This document shows, piece by piece, positions 15,893 to 24,534 of a stretch of 64,000 bases of DNA. Location: contig CP064997.1 of assembly GCA_016700055.1 (NCBI GenBank), forward strand, positions 1,736,001 through 1,800,000, written 5' to 3'. The notes under the pieces were generated by a model. That model was not told the origin of the DNA, searched no databases, and was given only the letters and a program-made list of their open reading frames with translations. The position numbers were made by a program, and so were the translations under genes. Each line of letters begins with the position of its first letter. Position 1 is the stretch's first letter. Origin of the DNA: Actinomycetota bacterium (GTDB lineage: Bacteria > Actinomycetota > Acidimicrobiia > Acidimicrobiales > Ilumatobacteraceae).

Positions 15893-16954
15893 ATGGAGCC
15901 AGGTCTGGTCGCGCTCGGATGGGACGAACACACCGACGCGGCCTGGCGCGCGGCGGGGTCTCCGGGTGCACCCGGGCGGATCGCCCGGCTGGACCGCGGC
16001 TGGAGCACGGTGTGGTTCGCCGCGCCCGACTCGGGCGAGCCGCGCGGCGCCGAGCCGGTCAGGTTGCGCAACATCGGCGCCGATGTCGCGGTGGGCGACT
16101 GGGTGGTGCCGTCCGGCGACGGCGAGCGCGTCGAGAGCGTGCTGCCCCGCCGCAGCGCGTTCGTCCGCCGGGCGTCCTTCGAAGGCCAGCGGGCCGAGGC
16201 GCACACCATCGCGGCCAACATCGACGTCGTGCTGCTCGTCCACGCGCTGGTGTCGCCCCCCAACGAGCGACGCCTGGAGCGCGAGCTCGTCCTCGCCTTC
16301 GACAGCGGGGCACGCCCGGCGGTCGTGCTGACCAAGCTCGACCTCGTCGACGACGCTGCTCTCGTCGCGCAGAGCGTCGCCGCGATCACGTCGGTGGCCG
16401 CGGGAGTGCCCGTGCACGTCGTCAGCGGCATGCGCGGCGACGGCCTCGAAGAGCTGCGTGCCTACGCGGCGGGCAACCGCACCATCGCGCTGCTGGGGGC
16501 GAGCGGGGTCGGCAAGAGCACCATCGTCAACAAGCTCGTCGGCGGCGAGGTGCAACTGGTCAGCGACGTGCGCGCCGGCGACCAGCGCGGCCGGCACACG
16601 ACGACGGCGGTCCAGCTCGTGCGCTTGCCGGCGGCGGAGAGCGTGCAGCGAGGGTGGCTGATCGACACCCCCGGTCTGCGGGCGGTGAGCCTGTGGTCGA
16701 GCGGCCATGGCATCGAGCAGGCGTTCGCCGACGTGTTCGACCTCACCGACGACTGCCGCTTTCGCGACTGCAAGCACGACCAGGAGCCGGGTTGCGCGGT
16801 GCGTGGGGCGATCGAGCGGGGCGAGCTCGACGCGACACGCCTCGTCGCGATGGAGCGCCTGGTCGCCGAGGAGGCCGCGCTCGAGGACGAGCAGCGGGCC
16901 CGCCTGAAGGTGGAAGACCGCCGCGGCTTCCGCCGGCCGCGTCCGCGGCCGTGA
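15893..16954 (+). CDS. rsgA: ribosome small subunit-dependent GTPase RsgA
   Basis: This 353-residue circularly permuted GTPase acts in 30S subunit maturation. The permuted order is visible: TKLDL (G4) first, then GASGVGKST (G1), then DTPG (G3). The C-terminal zinc site is CRFRDCKHDQEPGCAV. An N-terminal OB-fold region occupies about residues 55-95. The ATG at 15893 has a GGAG site, and a longer in-frame reading upstream crosses the promoter. It converges on the RlmI-like gene with 12 bp between the stops. Confidence 0.95.
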   Translation: MEPGLVALGWDEHTDAAWRAAGSPGAPGRIARLDRGWSTVWFAAPDSGEPRGAEPVRLRNIGADVAVGDWVVPSGDGERVESVLPRRSAFVRRASFEGQRAEAHTIAANIDVVLLVHALVSPPNERRLERELVLAFDSGARPAVVLTKLDLVDDAALVAQSVAAITSVAAGVPVHVVSGMRGDGLEELRAYAAGNRTIALLGASGVGKSTIVNKLVGGEVQLVSDVRAGDQRGRHTTTAVQLVRLPAAESVQRGWLIDTPGLRAVSLWSSGHGIEQAFADVFDLTDDCRFRDCKHDQEPGCAVRGAIERGELDATRLVAMERLVAEEAALEDEQRARLKVEDRRGFRRPRPRP

Positions 16955-16966
16955 ACCCGAGCTCGC

Positions 16967-18145
16967 TCAGTCGGCCTGCAGCACGAGCCCGGTCAGGTAC
17001 TCGGCCTCGGGAAAGTGGAGGGGCACCGGGTGGTCACCGGGCTGGCCGAGCCGCTCCACGATGCGCAGCTCGCGCCTGGCGTCGAGGGCGGCGCCGGCGA
17101 CCACCTTCTGGAACAACTCGGCGGACACCGCGCCCGAGCACGAGAACGTCATCAGGATCCCGCCGGGGCTGAGCAGCTTGGCGGCGAGCAGGTTGAGGTC
17201 TTTGTAGGCGCGGGTGGCCTTGGAGACCTGAGCCGGCGACGGCGCGAGCTTGGGCGGGTCGAGCACGATCAGGTCGAAGCTCGACCCGCGGTCGCGCAGG
17301 CGCCGCAGCTCGGAGAACGCATCGGCCTCCACCAGCTCGCCCACCTCGACCCCGTTCAGCTCGGCGTTGCGGTGGGCCATCGCGAGGGCCGGCCCCGACG
17401 AGTCGACCGTGGTCACGCGTGTCGCGCCGCTGCCAGCCGCGACCACCGTGAACGCCCCGGTGTAGCCGAACACGTTCAGCACCGAGCGCCCGGCTGCCAA
17501 GCTGCCAAGGCACGACCTTGCTCGGCGCTGGTCGAGGTAGAAGCCGGTCTTGTGGCCGGTGGCGACGTTCACCGCGAAGCGCCAAGGGCCTTCGGAGATC
17601 ATGATCTCGGCCGGCGGCGCGTCGCCGCGGCGGGGACCGTCACGGTCGAGCAGGCCCTCGCGGTGGCGTGACTCGGTGTCGCTGCGCTCGTGCACCCGCG
17701 CGACCCCGGGCAGGTCGGCGAGGGCGTCGAGGACGACGTCGCTCCACAGGTCGGCCGCGGCGGTGGTGAGCTGCACCACCACGGTGTCGGCGTAGCGGTC
17801 GGCGACGACACCTGGCACGCCGTCGGCCTCGCTGTACACGAGACGCACCGCGTCGGTGCCGGAGACGACGTGCCGGCGGCGCGCGACGGCACGTTCGATG
17901 CGCCCCCTGACGAAGTCCGCGTCGACGCGCTGGCCGGGATCGGTGGTCCACATCCGCGCCCGCAGCTTGGACGCGGCGTTGTACGCCGCTCGGCCGAGTG
18001 AGGTGCCGTCCGCCGCACGCACCACGACCGTCTCACCTGGTGCCGGCTCGCCGCCGACTGCGGCGATCGATCCGCTGAAGATCCACGGGTGTGCTCGGGA
18101 GACGCTGCGCTCGCGCCCGGTTCGCAGGGTGATCGAAGCCTCCAC
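16967..18145 (-). CDS. RlmI-like 23S rRNA (cytosine-C5) methyltransferase
   Basis: This 392-residue protein has an N-terminal PUA-like domain (HPWIFSGSIAAV, about residues 19-31), the central GHKTGFYLDQR motif, a SAM-binding loop (VLNVFGYTGAFTV) and the catalytic LDPPKLAPS and FSCSG motifs, with the nucleophilic Cys in the last. RlmI methylates C1962 of 23S rRNA; the target here is inferred from the family. The GTG at 18145 lies 6 nt downstream of a TACGGT hexamer, which suggests a leaderless mRNA. It is divergent from pilA. Confidence 0.9.
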   Translation of the reverse strand: MEASITLRTGRERSVSRAHPWIFSGSIAAVGGEPAPGETVVVRAADGTSLGRAAYNAASKLRARMWTTDPGQRVDADFVRGRIERAVARRRHVVSGTDAVRLVYSEADGVPGVVADRYADTVVVQLTTAAADLWSDVVLDALADLPGVARVHERSDTESRHREGLLDRDGPRRGDAPPAEIMISEGPWRFAVNVATGHKTGFYLDQRRARSCLGSLAAGRSVLNVFGYTGAFTVVAAGSGATRVTTVDSSGPALAMAHRNAELNGVEVGELVEADAFSELRRLRDRGSSFDLIVLDPPKLAPSPAQVSKATRAYKDLNLLAAKLLSPGGILMTFSCSGAVSAELFQKVVAGAALDARRELRIVERLGQPGDHPVPLHFPEAEYLTGLVLQAD

Positions 18146-18196
18146 GGCGCCACCGTACGCCGCCGGACGCTTCGCAAAGTTTCCGCGAAGTTCTGC

Positions 18197-18224
18197 TCAA
18201 GTCCGCCGCGAATCCGGCCGATAC
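18197..18224 (+). promoter_or_regulatory. sigma28-like (FliA/WhiG-type) promoter of pilA
   Basis: TCAAGTCC (18197-18204), 12 nt, then GCCGATAC (18217-18224) closely matches the known FliA/WhiG pattern (TAAA-N15-GCCGATAA). An arrangement with identical spacing lies upstream of the coiled-coil/pilB operon at 28992-29019, which supports both. The predicted leader to the pilA ATG is about 75 nt. Confidence 0.7.
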
Positions 18225-18304
18225 CACCTTCGACGCAGCGGACGGTCTGGTGCCGGTCGAGGCGGAAGTCAAGTGGGACGAACAGGCGGAAGGAACACAC
18301 ACAC

Positions 18305-18649
18305 ATGGAAACCCACATCGAGATTGACGAGACCGGCATCGCGACCGAGGTCGAAACCAAGCGGGACAAGGGATTCACCCTGGTCGAGCTGCTGATCGTG
18401 ATCGTGATCCTCGGCATCTTGTCGGCGGTCACCGTCTTCGCGGTCCGTGGTATCACCGACCGTGGCGACCAGAGCGCCTGCGAAGCAGAACATCAGACGG
18501 TCACGGCCGCTGCCCAGGCGTACTACGCGCAGAACGGCAGCTACCCGGGCAGCGTCGCCGCCATGGTGACGGCGGGCTTCCTCGCCAAGGACGCCGGCTA
18601 TGTGACGGGCATCGACGCCAACGGCGTGGCGACTGGTAGTTGCCCCTGA
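18305..18649 (+). CDS. pilA: type IV major pilin (prepilin)
   Basis: This 114-residue type IVa prepilin has an unusually long hydrophilic leader of about 23 residues ending in KRDKG, then FTLVELLIVIVILGIL with Glu at mature position 5. PilD would cut between Gly and Phe. The mature globular part contains a Cys pair (SACEAE and the C-terminal GSCP) that could form the usual pilin disulfide loop. The ATG at 18305 has GGAAGGA upstream. A sigma28-like promoter precedes the gene and a strong terminator follows, so it is probably a highly expressed monocistronic unit. Confidence 0.93.
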   Translation: METHIEIDETGIATEVETKRDKGFTLVELLIVIVILGILSAVTVFAVRGITDRGDQSACEAEHQTVTAAAQAYYAQNGSYPGSVAAMVTAGFLAKDAGYVTGIDANGVATGSCP

Positions 18650-18683
18650 CGTAACGGCAGTTATCTCTGAACGACAGTGACAA

Positions 18684-18726
18684 CGAAGAGGGGCCGGCCC
18701 ATCGGGTCGGCCCCTCTTCGCGTTTT
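18684..18726 (+). terminator. strong rho-independent terminator of pilA
   Basis: A 17-bp stem (18684-18700 with 18704-18720, one G-T pair, 3-nt loop ATC) is followed by cgttttc. It begins 34 nt after the pilA stop. On the other strand it could also end read-through toward the DUF429 gene. Confidence 0.9.
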
Positions 18727-18777
18727 CGGATCGATCGAGGCACCAGACGGGGAAGTGCGACAACACCGAGCCGAGGC

Positions 18778-19497
18778 TCAGCGGACGAGCTCGGTGCGCA
18801 GGCCGTTCGAATCCCAGGTGGGGTCCATCGGCAGGCGGTTGATCGCCCGCCCGGCGCCGCGCCGCGCCGTCCACAGCAGCGCCGCGGCCTGCACGATGTG
18901 GATCTGGCCGGCGCCTTCTGGCGGTGAGGCGTTCAGCAGGTCCTCGATGCCGGGCACCTTGGCGCGGATCAACTCGATCCGCTCGACGATCCCCTCGCCG
19001 TGGAACGGCGAGCTCTTCAACGGCCGGTCGCCGTTCAGCATGTAGAAGCTCAGGTCCGGGTGAGCCGACACCCACATCCGTTGGTGGAACGGCTGGAACA
19101 GGTCCTCCACCTCGCGGTAGCGGGGGAAGCGCCGCAGGTCGTCGTTCGTCAGCCACGGCTCCAGCTCCCGTGCCGCGGCGTGGCTCGGCGCGTTCAGCGC
19201 GGCCCGGGACGGCACGGGGCGAATCCCGACGCTGCGCGGCCAGCCGAGAAGCTGGCGGGCCTCCTCGTCGCACGGACGGAACCGCGAGCAGGGCTGGTCG
19301 GCAAGGCCGATCGGGGCGTAGATCGCACCCGCGTCGAACTTCGGGCGGTGGTCGAGCACCTCGAGCAGGTTCGGCAGCACCATCGCCTCTTCGACGACCA
19401 TCGTCACCCCGGCCAGGCGCCCCGATACCACCACCCAGCCTCCCGGACACGGGACGACACCACCGAGGTACTGGTACTGGCGGGGGGTCATTGCCAC
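18778..19497 (-). CDS. DUF429 domain protein
   Basis: This 239-residue protein contains the DUF429 pattern: ALNAPSHAAA, then VSAHPDLSFYMLNGDRPLKSS, then the C-terminal LPMDPTWDSNGLRTELVR. DUF429 is a predicted RNase H-like fold of unknown function. It starts with a GTG at 19497 with an AAGGAG site and lies 27 bp downstream of pilT on the same strand. Its placement inside the pilus locus may be incidental, or it may be co-transcribed with pilT. Confidence 0.75.
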   Translation of the reverse strand: MAMTPRQYQYLGGVVPCPGGWVVVSGRLAGVTMVVEEAMVLPNLLEVLDHRPKFDAGAIYAPIGLADQPCSRFRPCDEEARQLLGWPRSVGIRPVPSRAALNAPSHAAARELEPWLTNDDLRRFPRYREVEDLFQPFHQRMWVSAHPDLSFYMLNGDRPLKSSPFHGEGIVERIELIRAKVPGIEDLLNASPPEGAGQIHIVQAAALLWTARRGAGRAINRLPMDPTWDSNGLRTELVR

Positions 19498-19524
19498 GGC
19501 AGGCTCCTTCGAAGGGCGGCGGTG

Positions 19525-20673
19525 CTAGCCCGCCGGCGTACCGGCGCCGGTCGTCGCCATCTGCCCGGCGTCGACGGTGGCCTGGGCCTGGCTCACGGCG
19601 CGCATCGTCGTCGCGTGCGCCAGGATCTCCTTCGGGTACGCGCTCACGCTGTAGGCCGCCTCGAGGTCGATCAGGCCCGCAGCCACCAGCCGCGCGAGAT
19701 CCATCTCGATCGTCTGCATCCCGTCCTGCTGGCTCGTCGTGATCACGTTGCGCAGGTGGCGGCTCTTGCCTTCGCGAACGAGGTTGCGCACCGGGTCGGT
19801 GCCCATCAGCACCTCGTACGCCGCCACTCGCCCGCCGCCGTCGACCGGGATCAGCCGTTGGCTGATCACACCCTGCAGCGAGCTGGCGAGCTGGATCTGG
19901 ATCTGGTCGCGCCGCTCCGAGGGGAACACGTCGATGATGCGGTCGAGCGCTTGGGACGCGTCGTTGGTGTGCAAGGTGGCGAACACCAGGTGACCGGTCT
20001 CGGCCAGCGTCAAAGCGATGGAGATCGACTCGAGGTCGCGCATCTCGCCGAGGAGGATGACGTCGGGGTCCTCACGAAGGGCGCTGCGCAGGCCGGCCTC
20101 GAAGGTGTGCACGTCGGTGCCGACCTCACGCTGGTTGACCATCGCCATCTTGTGGTTGTGCAAGAACTCCACCGGGTCTTCGATGGTGAGGATGTGGCAC
20201 GGGTTGTTCGCGTTGATCTCGTCGATCATCGCGGCGAGGGTGGTGCTCTTGCCCGAGCCGGTCGGGCCGACGACGAGGACGAGACCGTAAGGCCGGTTCA
20301 GCAGGACCTCGCAGCCGGCGGGTGCGCCGAGCTCTTGCAGGGAACGGATGCGGAACGGCACGACGCGCAGAGCGAGCGCGAACGAGCCGCGCTGGCGGAA
20401 CGCGTTCGCGCGGAAGCGCCCGATGCCCTCCAAGCCGAACGAGAAGTCCACCTGGTGCTGCTCGTGCAGTTCAGCCGTCTTGAACTCGTCGAGCAGGCTC
20501 ATCACCATCCGCTCGATCTCGGTGCTCGTCAGGAGCCCGACGTTCTCGAAGTGCACCAGCACGCCGTCGCGCCGCGCCGTCGGTGGCCGCCCGACCGTCA
20601 GGTGAAGGTCGGATGCACCGCTCGCGACGGTGGCGCGCAGCAAGGTGACCAGGTTCCGGTCCGGTGACTTCAT
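19525..20673 (-). CDS. pilT: type IV pilus retraction ATPase PilT
   Basis: This 382-residue hexameric ATPase powers pilus retraction. It shows the N-terminal SDLHLTVGRPP, Walker A GPTGSGKSTT, the Asp box region EDPVEFLHNHK, Walker B LREDPDVILLGEMRD, and the His box FATLHTNDA with the AIRNLIRE-like segment VRNLVREGKSRHLRN. Length is typical for PilT plus an Ala/Gly tail. The ATG at 20673 has GGGAGG about 10 nt upstream. It is divergent from pilD with about 20 bp between starts. Confidence 0.95.
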   Translation of the reverse strand: MKSPDRNLVTLLRATVASGASDLHLTVGRPPTARRDGVLVHFENVGLLTSTEIERMVMSLLDEFKTAELHEQHQVDFSFGLEGIGRFRANAFRQRGSFALALRVVPFRIRSLQELGAPAGCEVLLNRPYGLVLVVGPTGSGKSTTLAAMIDEINANNPCHILTIEDPVEFLHNHKMAMVNQREVGTDVHTFEAGLRSALREDPDVILLGEMRDLESISIALTLAETGHLVFATLHTNDASQALDRIIDVFPSERRDQIQIQLASSLQGVISQRLIPVDGGGRVAAYEVLMGTDPVRNLVREGKSRHLRNVITTSQQDGMQTIEMDLARLVAAGLIDLEAAYSVSAYPKEILAHATTMRAVSQAQATVDAGQMATTGAGTPAG

Positions 20674-20693
20674 CGCTAGCTAACCTCCCGCTC

Positions 20694-21455
20694 GTGCCGG
20701 TGCTCGCCTTCGTCGCCGGGCTGTTCATCGGTTCGTTCCTGACGGTGGTCGTCGATCGGGTGCCCCGCGGTGCGTCGGTGGTGGCACCGGGTTCGACGTG
20801 CGGTGCTTGCGGCATGCGCCTCGGCCCGCTCGACCTGGTGCCCGTGCTGTCGTGGCTGGCACTGCGCGGCCGCTGCCGGCGCTGCCGGGCATCCATCGGC
20901 GTCGAGCCGCTGATCGTGGAGCTGTCCACCGCGGTCGTGTTCGCCGTCTTCGCGGCGAACTTCGAGCGCATCGTCACCATCGCCGCTCACTGCGTGCTCG
21001 GCGCGGGGCTCGTCGCGCTCACCTGGATCGACCTGCGCACCAGGCGCCTGCCCCGTGAGGTCACGTACACCACGATCGCGCTGGGCGCGCCGCTGCTCGC
21101 CGCCGCAGCACTCGTCGAGGGCGAACCGGAGCGCATCGCCACCGCCGCCGGCGGTGCGCTCCTCGCCGTCGTGCTGATGGGTGGGCTCTACCTGCTGAGC
21201 CGGGGAGGCCTCGGTGACGGCGACGTGCGGCTCAGCCCGTTGCTCGGCATGTACCTCGGCTGGACCGGCCTCGGCCACGTGCCGGTGGGGCTCTTCCTCG
21301 GGTTCCTGTTCGGCGCCGTCGCCGGGTTGGCGATGATCGTCGCCGGGCGCGCCGGACGCAAGACCGCTCTTCCGTTCGGCCCGTTCCTCGCTCTCGGTTG
21401 CATCGTCGGGATCCTGGTCGGCCAGGCCCTGATCGATTTCTTGCTCCGCCGCTGA
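20694..21455 (+). CDS. pilD: prepilin peptidase PilD
   Basis: This 253-residue membrane aspartyl protease cleaves and N-methylates prepilins. The cytoplasmic zinc module has two CxxC pairs (CGACG and CRRCR), and the catalytic aspartates are in WIDLRTRRLP and GLGDGDVRL. About seven to eight hydrophobic helices are present. I chose the GTG at 20694 because a TAACCT hexamer ends 7 nt before it, implying a leaderless mRNA. A GTG 30 nt earlier is also open but would overlap the start of pilT. All four prepilin-like genes here are likely substrates. Confidence 0.93.
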   Translation: MPVLAFVAGLFIGSFLTVVVDRVPRGASVVAPGSTCGACGMRLGPLDLVPVLSWLALRGRCRRCRASIGVEPLIVELSTAVVFAVFAANFERIVTIAAHCVLGAGLVALTWIDLRTRRLPREVTYTTIALGAPLLAAAALVEGEPERIATAAGGALLAVVLMGGLYLLSRGGLGDGDVRLSPLLGMYLGWTGLGHVPVGLFLGFLFGAVAGLAMIVAGRAGRKTALPFGPFLALGCIVGILVGQALIDFLLRR

Positions 21456-21469
21456 CCACCTCATCGGAG

Positions 21470-22933
21470 CTACTCCACCCGCCACGAGTTGACCGCCAGC
21501 GCGCCGGAGTCGGGGTTCATGTCGACCACGGTGCGCACGCGGGTGACCCCGCCCCTGCTGTCGGTGGCCGACGACACGAGCAGCAGCTTGAACGTCGTCG
21601 GGTCGGTCTCCACGCGGATGAGGAAGTTGCTCGCCGACGCCGAGGCCTGTACGTCGAGCACCGCGGAGACGACACCACCGAGCATCTGGCCGTTGGCCGA
21701 GTTGGTGATGTTGTTCAGCCTCACCTTGCCGTAGGGCGCGTAGACCTGGCCGTGGAGCACGAGGTCCTGGCCGTTGCCGGACTTCGAGTCGATCAGCCAC
21801 TCGCTGCCGGTCGCCGTGTGCGTGCTCGGCAGGTAGCCACCCGTGGCGTTCTCGCTGTCGACGGCGATCACGCTCACCACGCCGTTGCCCTGCCGGCGCC
21901 GGAACAGCTCCATCTCGCCCTGGGTGTCGATGTAGATCTTGCTGCTGCCGCCGAGCACGAACGTCACCCCGAAGAAGCCGTTGGCGGCCTCGGCGTCGTA
22001 GACGTCGCGCGACGTCTGGGGAGCGTTGCTGCAGTCGGGCGAGTGGATGTACGGCGTGTCACCGTAAGCGGGTCCGCCGGACTGGCCCCCCACTATCTGG
22101 GCCTGCTTGACCTCGAAGTTGACGTTCTCGAAGTAGTAGTCGCCGGAGACGAAGTAGTTGTCCGAGGCGAGGTTGGGTGCGGTGGTGTACTTGCCGGGGA
22201 AGAACACCCGGCAGCCGGGTACGAACGTGTCGTTGAACGGCGGGTTGACCGCCGTCGGCATCGGCGGCAGCGGCGGCGACGTGGGGAACAGGTCCTTCCA
22301 CGTGAGCGTCGTGCACAGCGGGCCGCGCAGGAAGGCCGGCGTGAAGCGGAGGTCGGAGTCGCTGACCACTGGGGTGGGGGTGCAGCTCCCCGCCTTGAAC
22401 CACAGGTCTCCGTTCTTGATCTCGATCGGCGCGCTCAGGTCGAGGCCGGTGTGGGAGAACAGGTAGACGGGGCCGCCGAAGGTCTTCGGCGTGGCGTTGG
22501 AGCCGCGCGAGATCAGCCCCTTCCCGCCGGCACCGAGTCCGGCGCCGGTGACGACCGCTGCCCAGCCGCGGATGTCGGCCGCGCCGTTGCCCATCCGCCG
22601 GCAGGTGACGGTGACGTTCGCCCCGTTCAACACCGGCGGCACCGCAGTGGACAGGTCGCCGTCGGCGGCGCCGGTGGTGCAGAGCGTCTGGAACAGCTTC
22701 ATCTTCTCGATCGCGTACCTCATCCCGCCCTCGGCCGCGGCCAGGCGGTCGGCGCGCTGGTCGACGACGACGGTGTAGCGCAGCGACACCGCGGCGTACC
22801 CGGCGACGGCCGAGGCGACGAGCGCGAGCGTGACGCTGAGCACGATCGCGCTCGGCAGCACGAACCCCTCGTCGCGCCGGCGAGATTCAGCGGAGCGCCG
22901 CCGGCGGTGAATCTGGGACCTGAGTGTCTTCAT
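21470..22933 (-). CDS. PilX-like minor pilin/tip protein with large C-terminal domain
   Basis: This 487-residue protein has a basic leader, then GFVLPSAIVLSVTLALVASA, a prepilin-like helix lacking Glu5, as in PilX-type proteins. The remaining 430 residues are beta-rich and contain six or more cysteines. They show no domain I recognise. It is the last gene of the coiled-coil/pilB operon, 10 bp after the Thr-rich minor pilin gene, and converges on pilD. It may form part of a surface-exposed pilus tip. Function is inferred from position and the N-terminal helix. Confidence 0.7.
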   Translation of the reverse strand: MKTLRSQIHRRRRSAESRRRDEGFVLPSAIVLSVTLALVASAVAGYAAVSLRYTVVVDQRADRLAAAEGGMRYAIEKMKLFQTLCTTGAADGDLSTAVPPVLNGANVTVTCRRMGNGAADIRGWAAVVTGAGLGAGGKGLISRGSNATPKTFGGPVYLFSHTGLDLSAPIEIKNGDLWFKAGSCTPTPVVSDSDLRFTPAFLRGPLCTTLTWKDLFPTSPPLPPMPTAVNPPFNDTFVPGCRVFFPGKYTTAPNLASDNYFVSGDYYFENVNFEVKQAQIVGGQSGGPAYGDTPYIHSPDCSNAPQTSRDVYDAEAANGFFGVTFVLGGSSKIYIDTQGEMELFRRRQGNGVVSVIAVDSENATGGYLPSTHTATGSEWLIDSKSGNGQDLVLHGQVYAPYGKVRLNNITNSANGQMLGGVVSAVLDVQASASASNFLIRVETDPTTFKLLLVSSATDSRGGVTRVRTVVDMNPDSGALAVNSWRVE

Positions 22934-22943
22934 GGCGTCGCCC

Positions 22944-24077
22944 TCACTGCGTGATCTCGAACGCGTTGTAGGACCACAGCACGGTGAGCGTGCCCATCAT
23001 CACCCGCAGCTCCTGGGGGCCGACGCCGTACCAGCGATCGGAGTTCTTCGGCAGGACTGCCGTCCAGGTGTTCGGGCCGCCGGACATGGTGATGTTCTTC
23101 AACGCCGGTGAGCCCGGTGTGTAGCGCAGCACCAGGCCGACGCACGGTCCGGTGGTGGTCACCGTCACGGTCGCGCTGTCCTTCAACTGGTCGTTCGACT
23201 TCTTCTGCACCGGATTGGGCACCACGACCAAGCTCGTCACGGCGCACGGGGGGATGGTGGTGGTGGTGGTCGGCGGCAGCGTCGTCGTCGGTGCCAATGT
23301 GGTCGTCGGCGGCAGCGTCGTTCCTTCGACGGTGGTCGTCGGGCCGCCATCGGTGGTCGTCGGGCCGCCGACGGTGGTCGTCGGGGCGATCGTCGTCGAC
23401 GTCGTCGTGGTGGTGGGAGGGGTCGTGGTGCTCGTCGTCGCCGGGCCGGTGTGCGGGGGCGGGGGCAGCACCACCGGCGGCGGTGGCGGGGGCAGCGTCT
23501 CGGCGGGGTTGTACTGGTCTGCGCGCAGGCTCACGGTGTCGCCGTTGCGCTGGGTGAGCACGACGGTGACCGTCCGCGCGGCGGCGTCGTAGGAGATCTG
23601 GATCGGTGGTGACGTCGGTGTCCATCCTCCGCCCATCGCCGGCAGATCCGTGGCCAGGGTCGACGTCGTGGTCGTGCCCCCGGCGCACACGTGGCGCCGC
23701 ACGTGCGTCTCGCCGTTGACGTCGACGGCCTGGTAGCTGACGCGGTACGTCGTCACCGAGCCGTCGACGTTCTCCGACCATTGCATGCCGAGCACCTGGG
23801 TGCCGCCCGATCCGCACACCGGGCTGCCGCCGACGGTGAGCCCACCGGGAGGGGTGGAGGCGACGTCGGCAGGCAACCAGGTGGCGAATCCCTGGATCGT
23901 GCGCTGCTCGGACAGCCTCGCCATCGTGCTCTTCTCGTTGCCGAGCACCGCGGAGACGCCGGCCATGATCGTGCCCGCGATCACACCCACGACAGAGATG
24001 ACGAGGACGAGCTCGACGAGGGAGAAGCCGCGGTCACCCCGTGAGCCGGACGCGGCGGAGTCATGACGCTTACTCAC
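22944..24077 (-). CDS. minor pilin with Thr/Pro-rich linker and C-terminal domain
   Basis: This 377-residue prepilin has a leader ending in GDRG and then FSLVELVLVISVVGVIAG with Glu5. After a pilin-like domain comes a linker of about 70 residues almost wholly Thr, Pro, Ser and Gly (encoded near 23240-23470). A C-terminal domain of about 100 residues (from CAVTSLVVVPNP) looks like a small beta-sandwich. The linker resembles O-glycosylated stalks of surface adhesins. The start overlaps the preceding PilV-like gene by 8 bp. A role in adhesion is inference. Confidence 0.75.
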   Translation of the reverse strand: MSKRHDSAASGSRGDRGFSLVELVLVISVVGVIAGTIMAGVSAVLGNEKSTMARLSEQRTIQGFATWLPADVASTPPGGLTVGGSPVCGSGGTQVLGMQWSENVDGSVTTYRVSYQAVDVNGETHVRRHVCAGGTTTTSTLATDLPAMGGGWTPTSPPIQISYDAAARTVTVVLTQRNGDTVSLRADQYNPAETLPPPPPPVVLPPPPHTGPATTSTTTPPTTTTTSTTIAPTTTVGGPTTTDGGPTTTVEGTTLPPTTTLAPTTTLPPTTTTTIPPCAVTSLVVVPNPVQKKSNDQLKDSATVTVTTTGPCVGLVLRYTPGSPALKNITMSGGPNTWTAVLPKNSDRWYGVGPQELRVMMGTLTVLWSYNAFEITQ

Positions 24078-24534
24078 CTTGGTCCACTCCCTTCACCATC
24101 TCGAGTTGCTTGATGATCTCGAAGGGGGGGTCGGGGCTCTTCACGGTGAGCGTCACCTTCTGCAGCTTGAGGCCGATCTCCTCGTAACAGATGGCTCCGT
24201 AGTCGTATCCGTTCCAGAACTCGATCGAGCGCTCGATGCTGATCTGCGACGTCGCCCAGTTGTTGGGCGGAGGTACGGCTCGTGCCACCCCCACGTAGAA
24301 GCTGCGCATCGCCGCCTCGCCGAACGTGCACGGCATCCGCGGGGTGGCGTTGACCGCGTCGCTCGCGTTCTGCAGCCATGCCTGAGCGGCGGCGTGCTGG
24401 CGGTGCCACTCCGAACCGCGCATCGCCATCGCCATGGTCGACAACGTCCCGGCCGCGGCGAAGCCGAGCAGCACGATGGCGACGAGCACCTCGACGAGCG
24501 AAATGCCCGCGTCGCGGCGATGGGTCTCCGTCAC
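24070..24534 (-). CDS. PilV-like minor prepilin
   Basis: This 154-residue protein has the short leader MTETHRRDAG followed by ISLVEVLVAIVLLGFAAAG, with Glu at mature position 5, so PilD should process it. Two cysteines lie in the globular part (MPCTFG and AICYEE). It overlaps pilC by 4 bp (ATGA) and the next minor pilin gene by 8 bp, so translation is coupled along the operon. Minor pilins of this class prime pilus assembly. Confidence 0.82.
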   Translation of the reverse strand: MTETHRRDAGISLVEVLVAIVLLGFAAAGTLSTMAMAMRGSEWHRQHAAAQAWLQNASDAVNATPRMPCTFGEAAMRSFYVGVARAVPPPNNWATSQISIERSIEFWNGYDYGAICYEEIGLKLQKVTLTVKSPDPPFEIIKQLEMVKGVDQGE

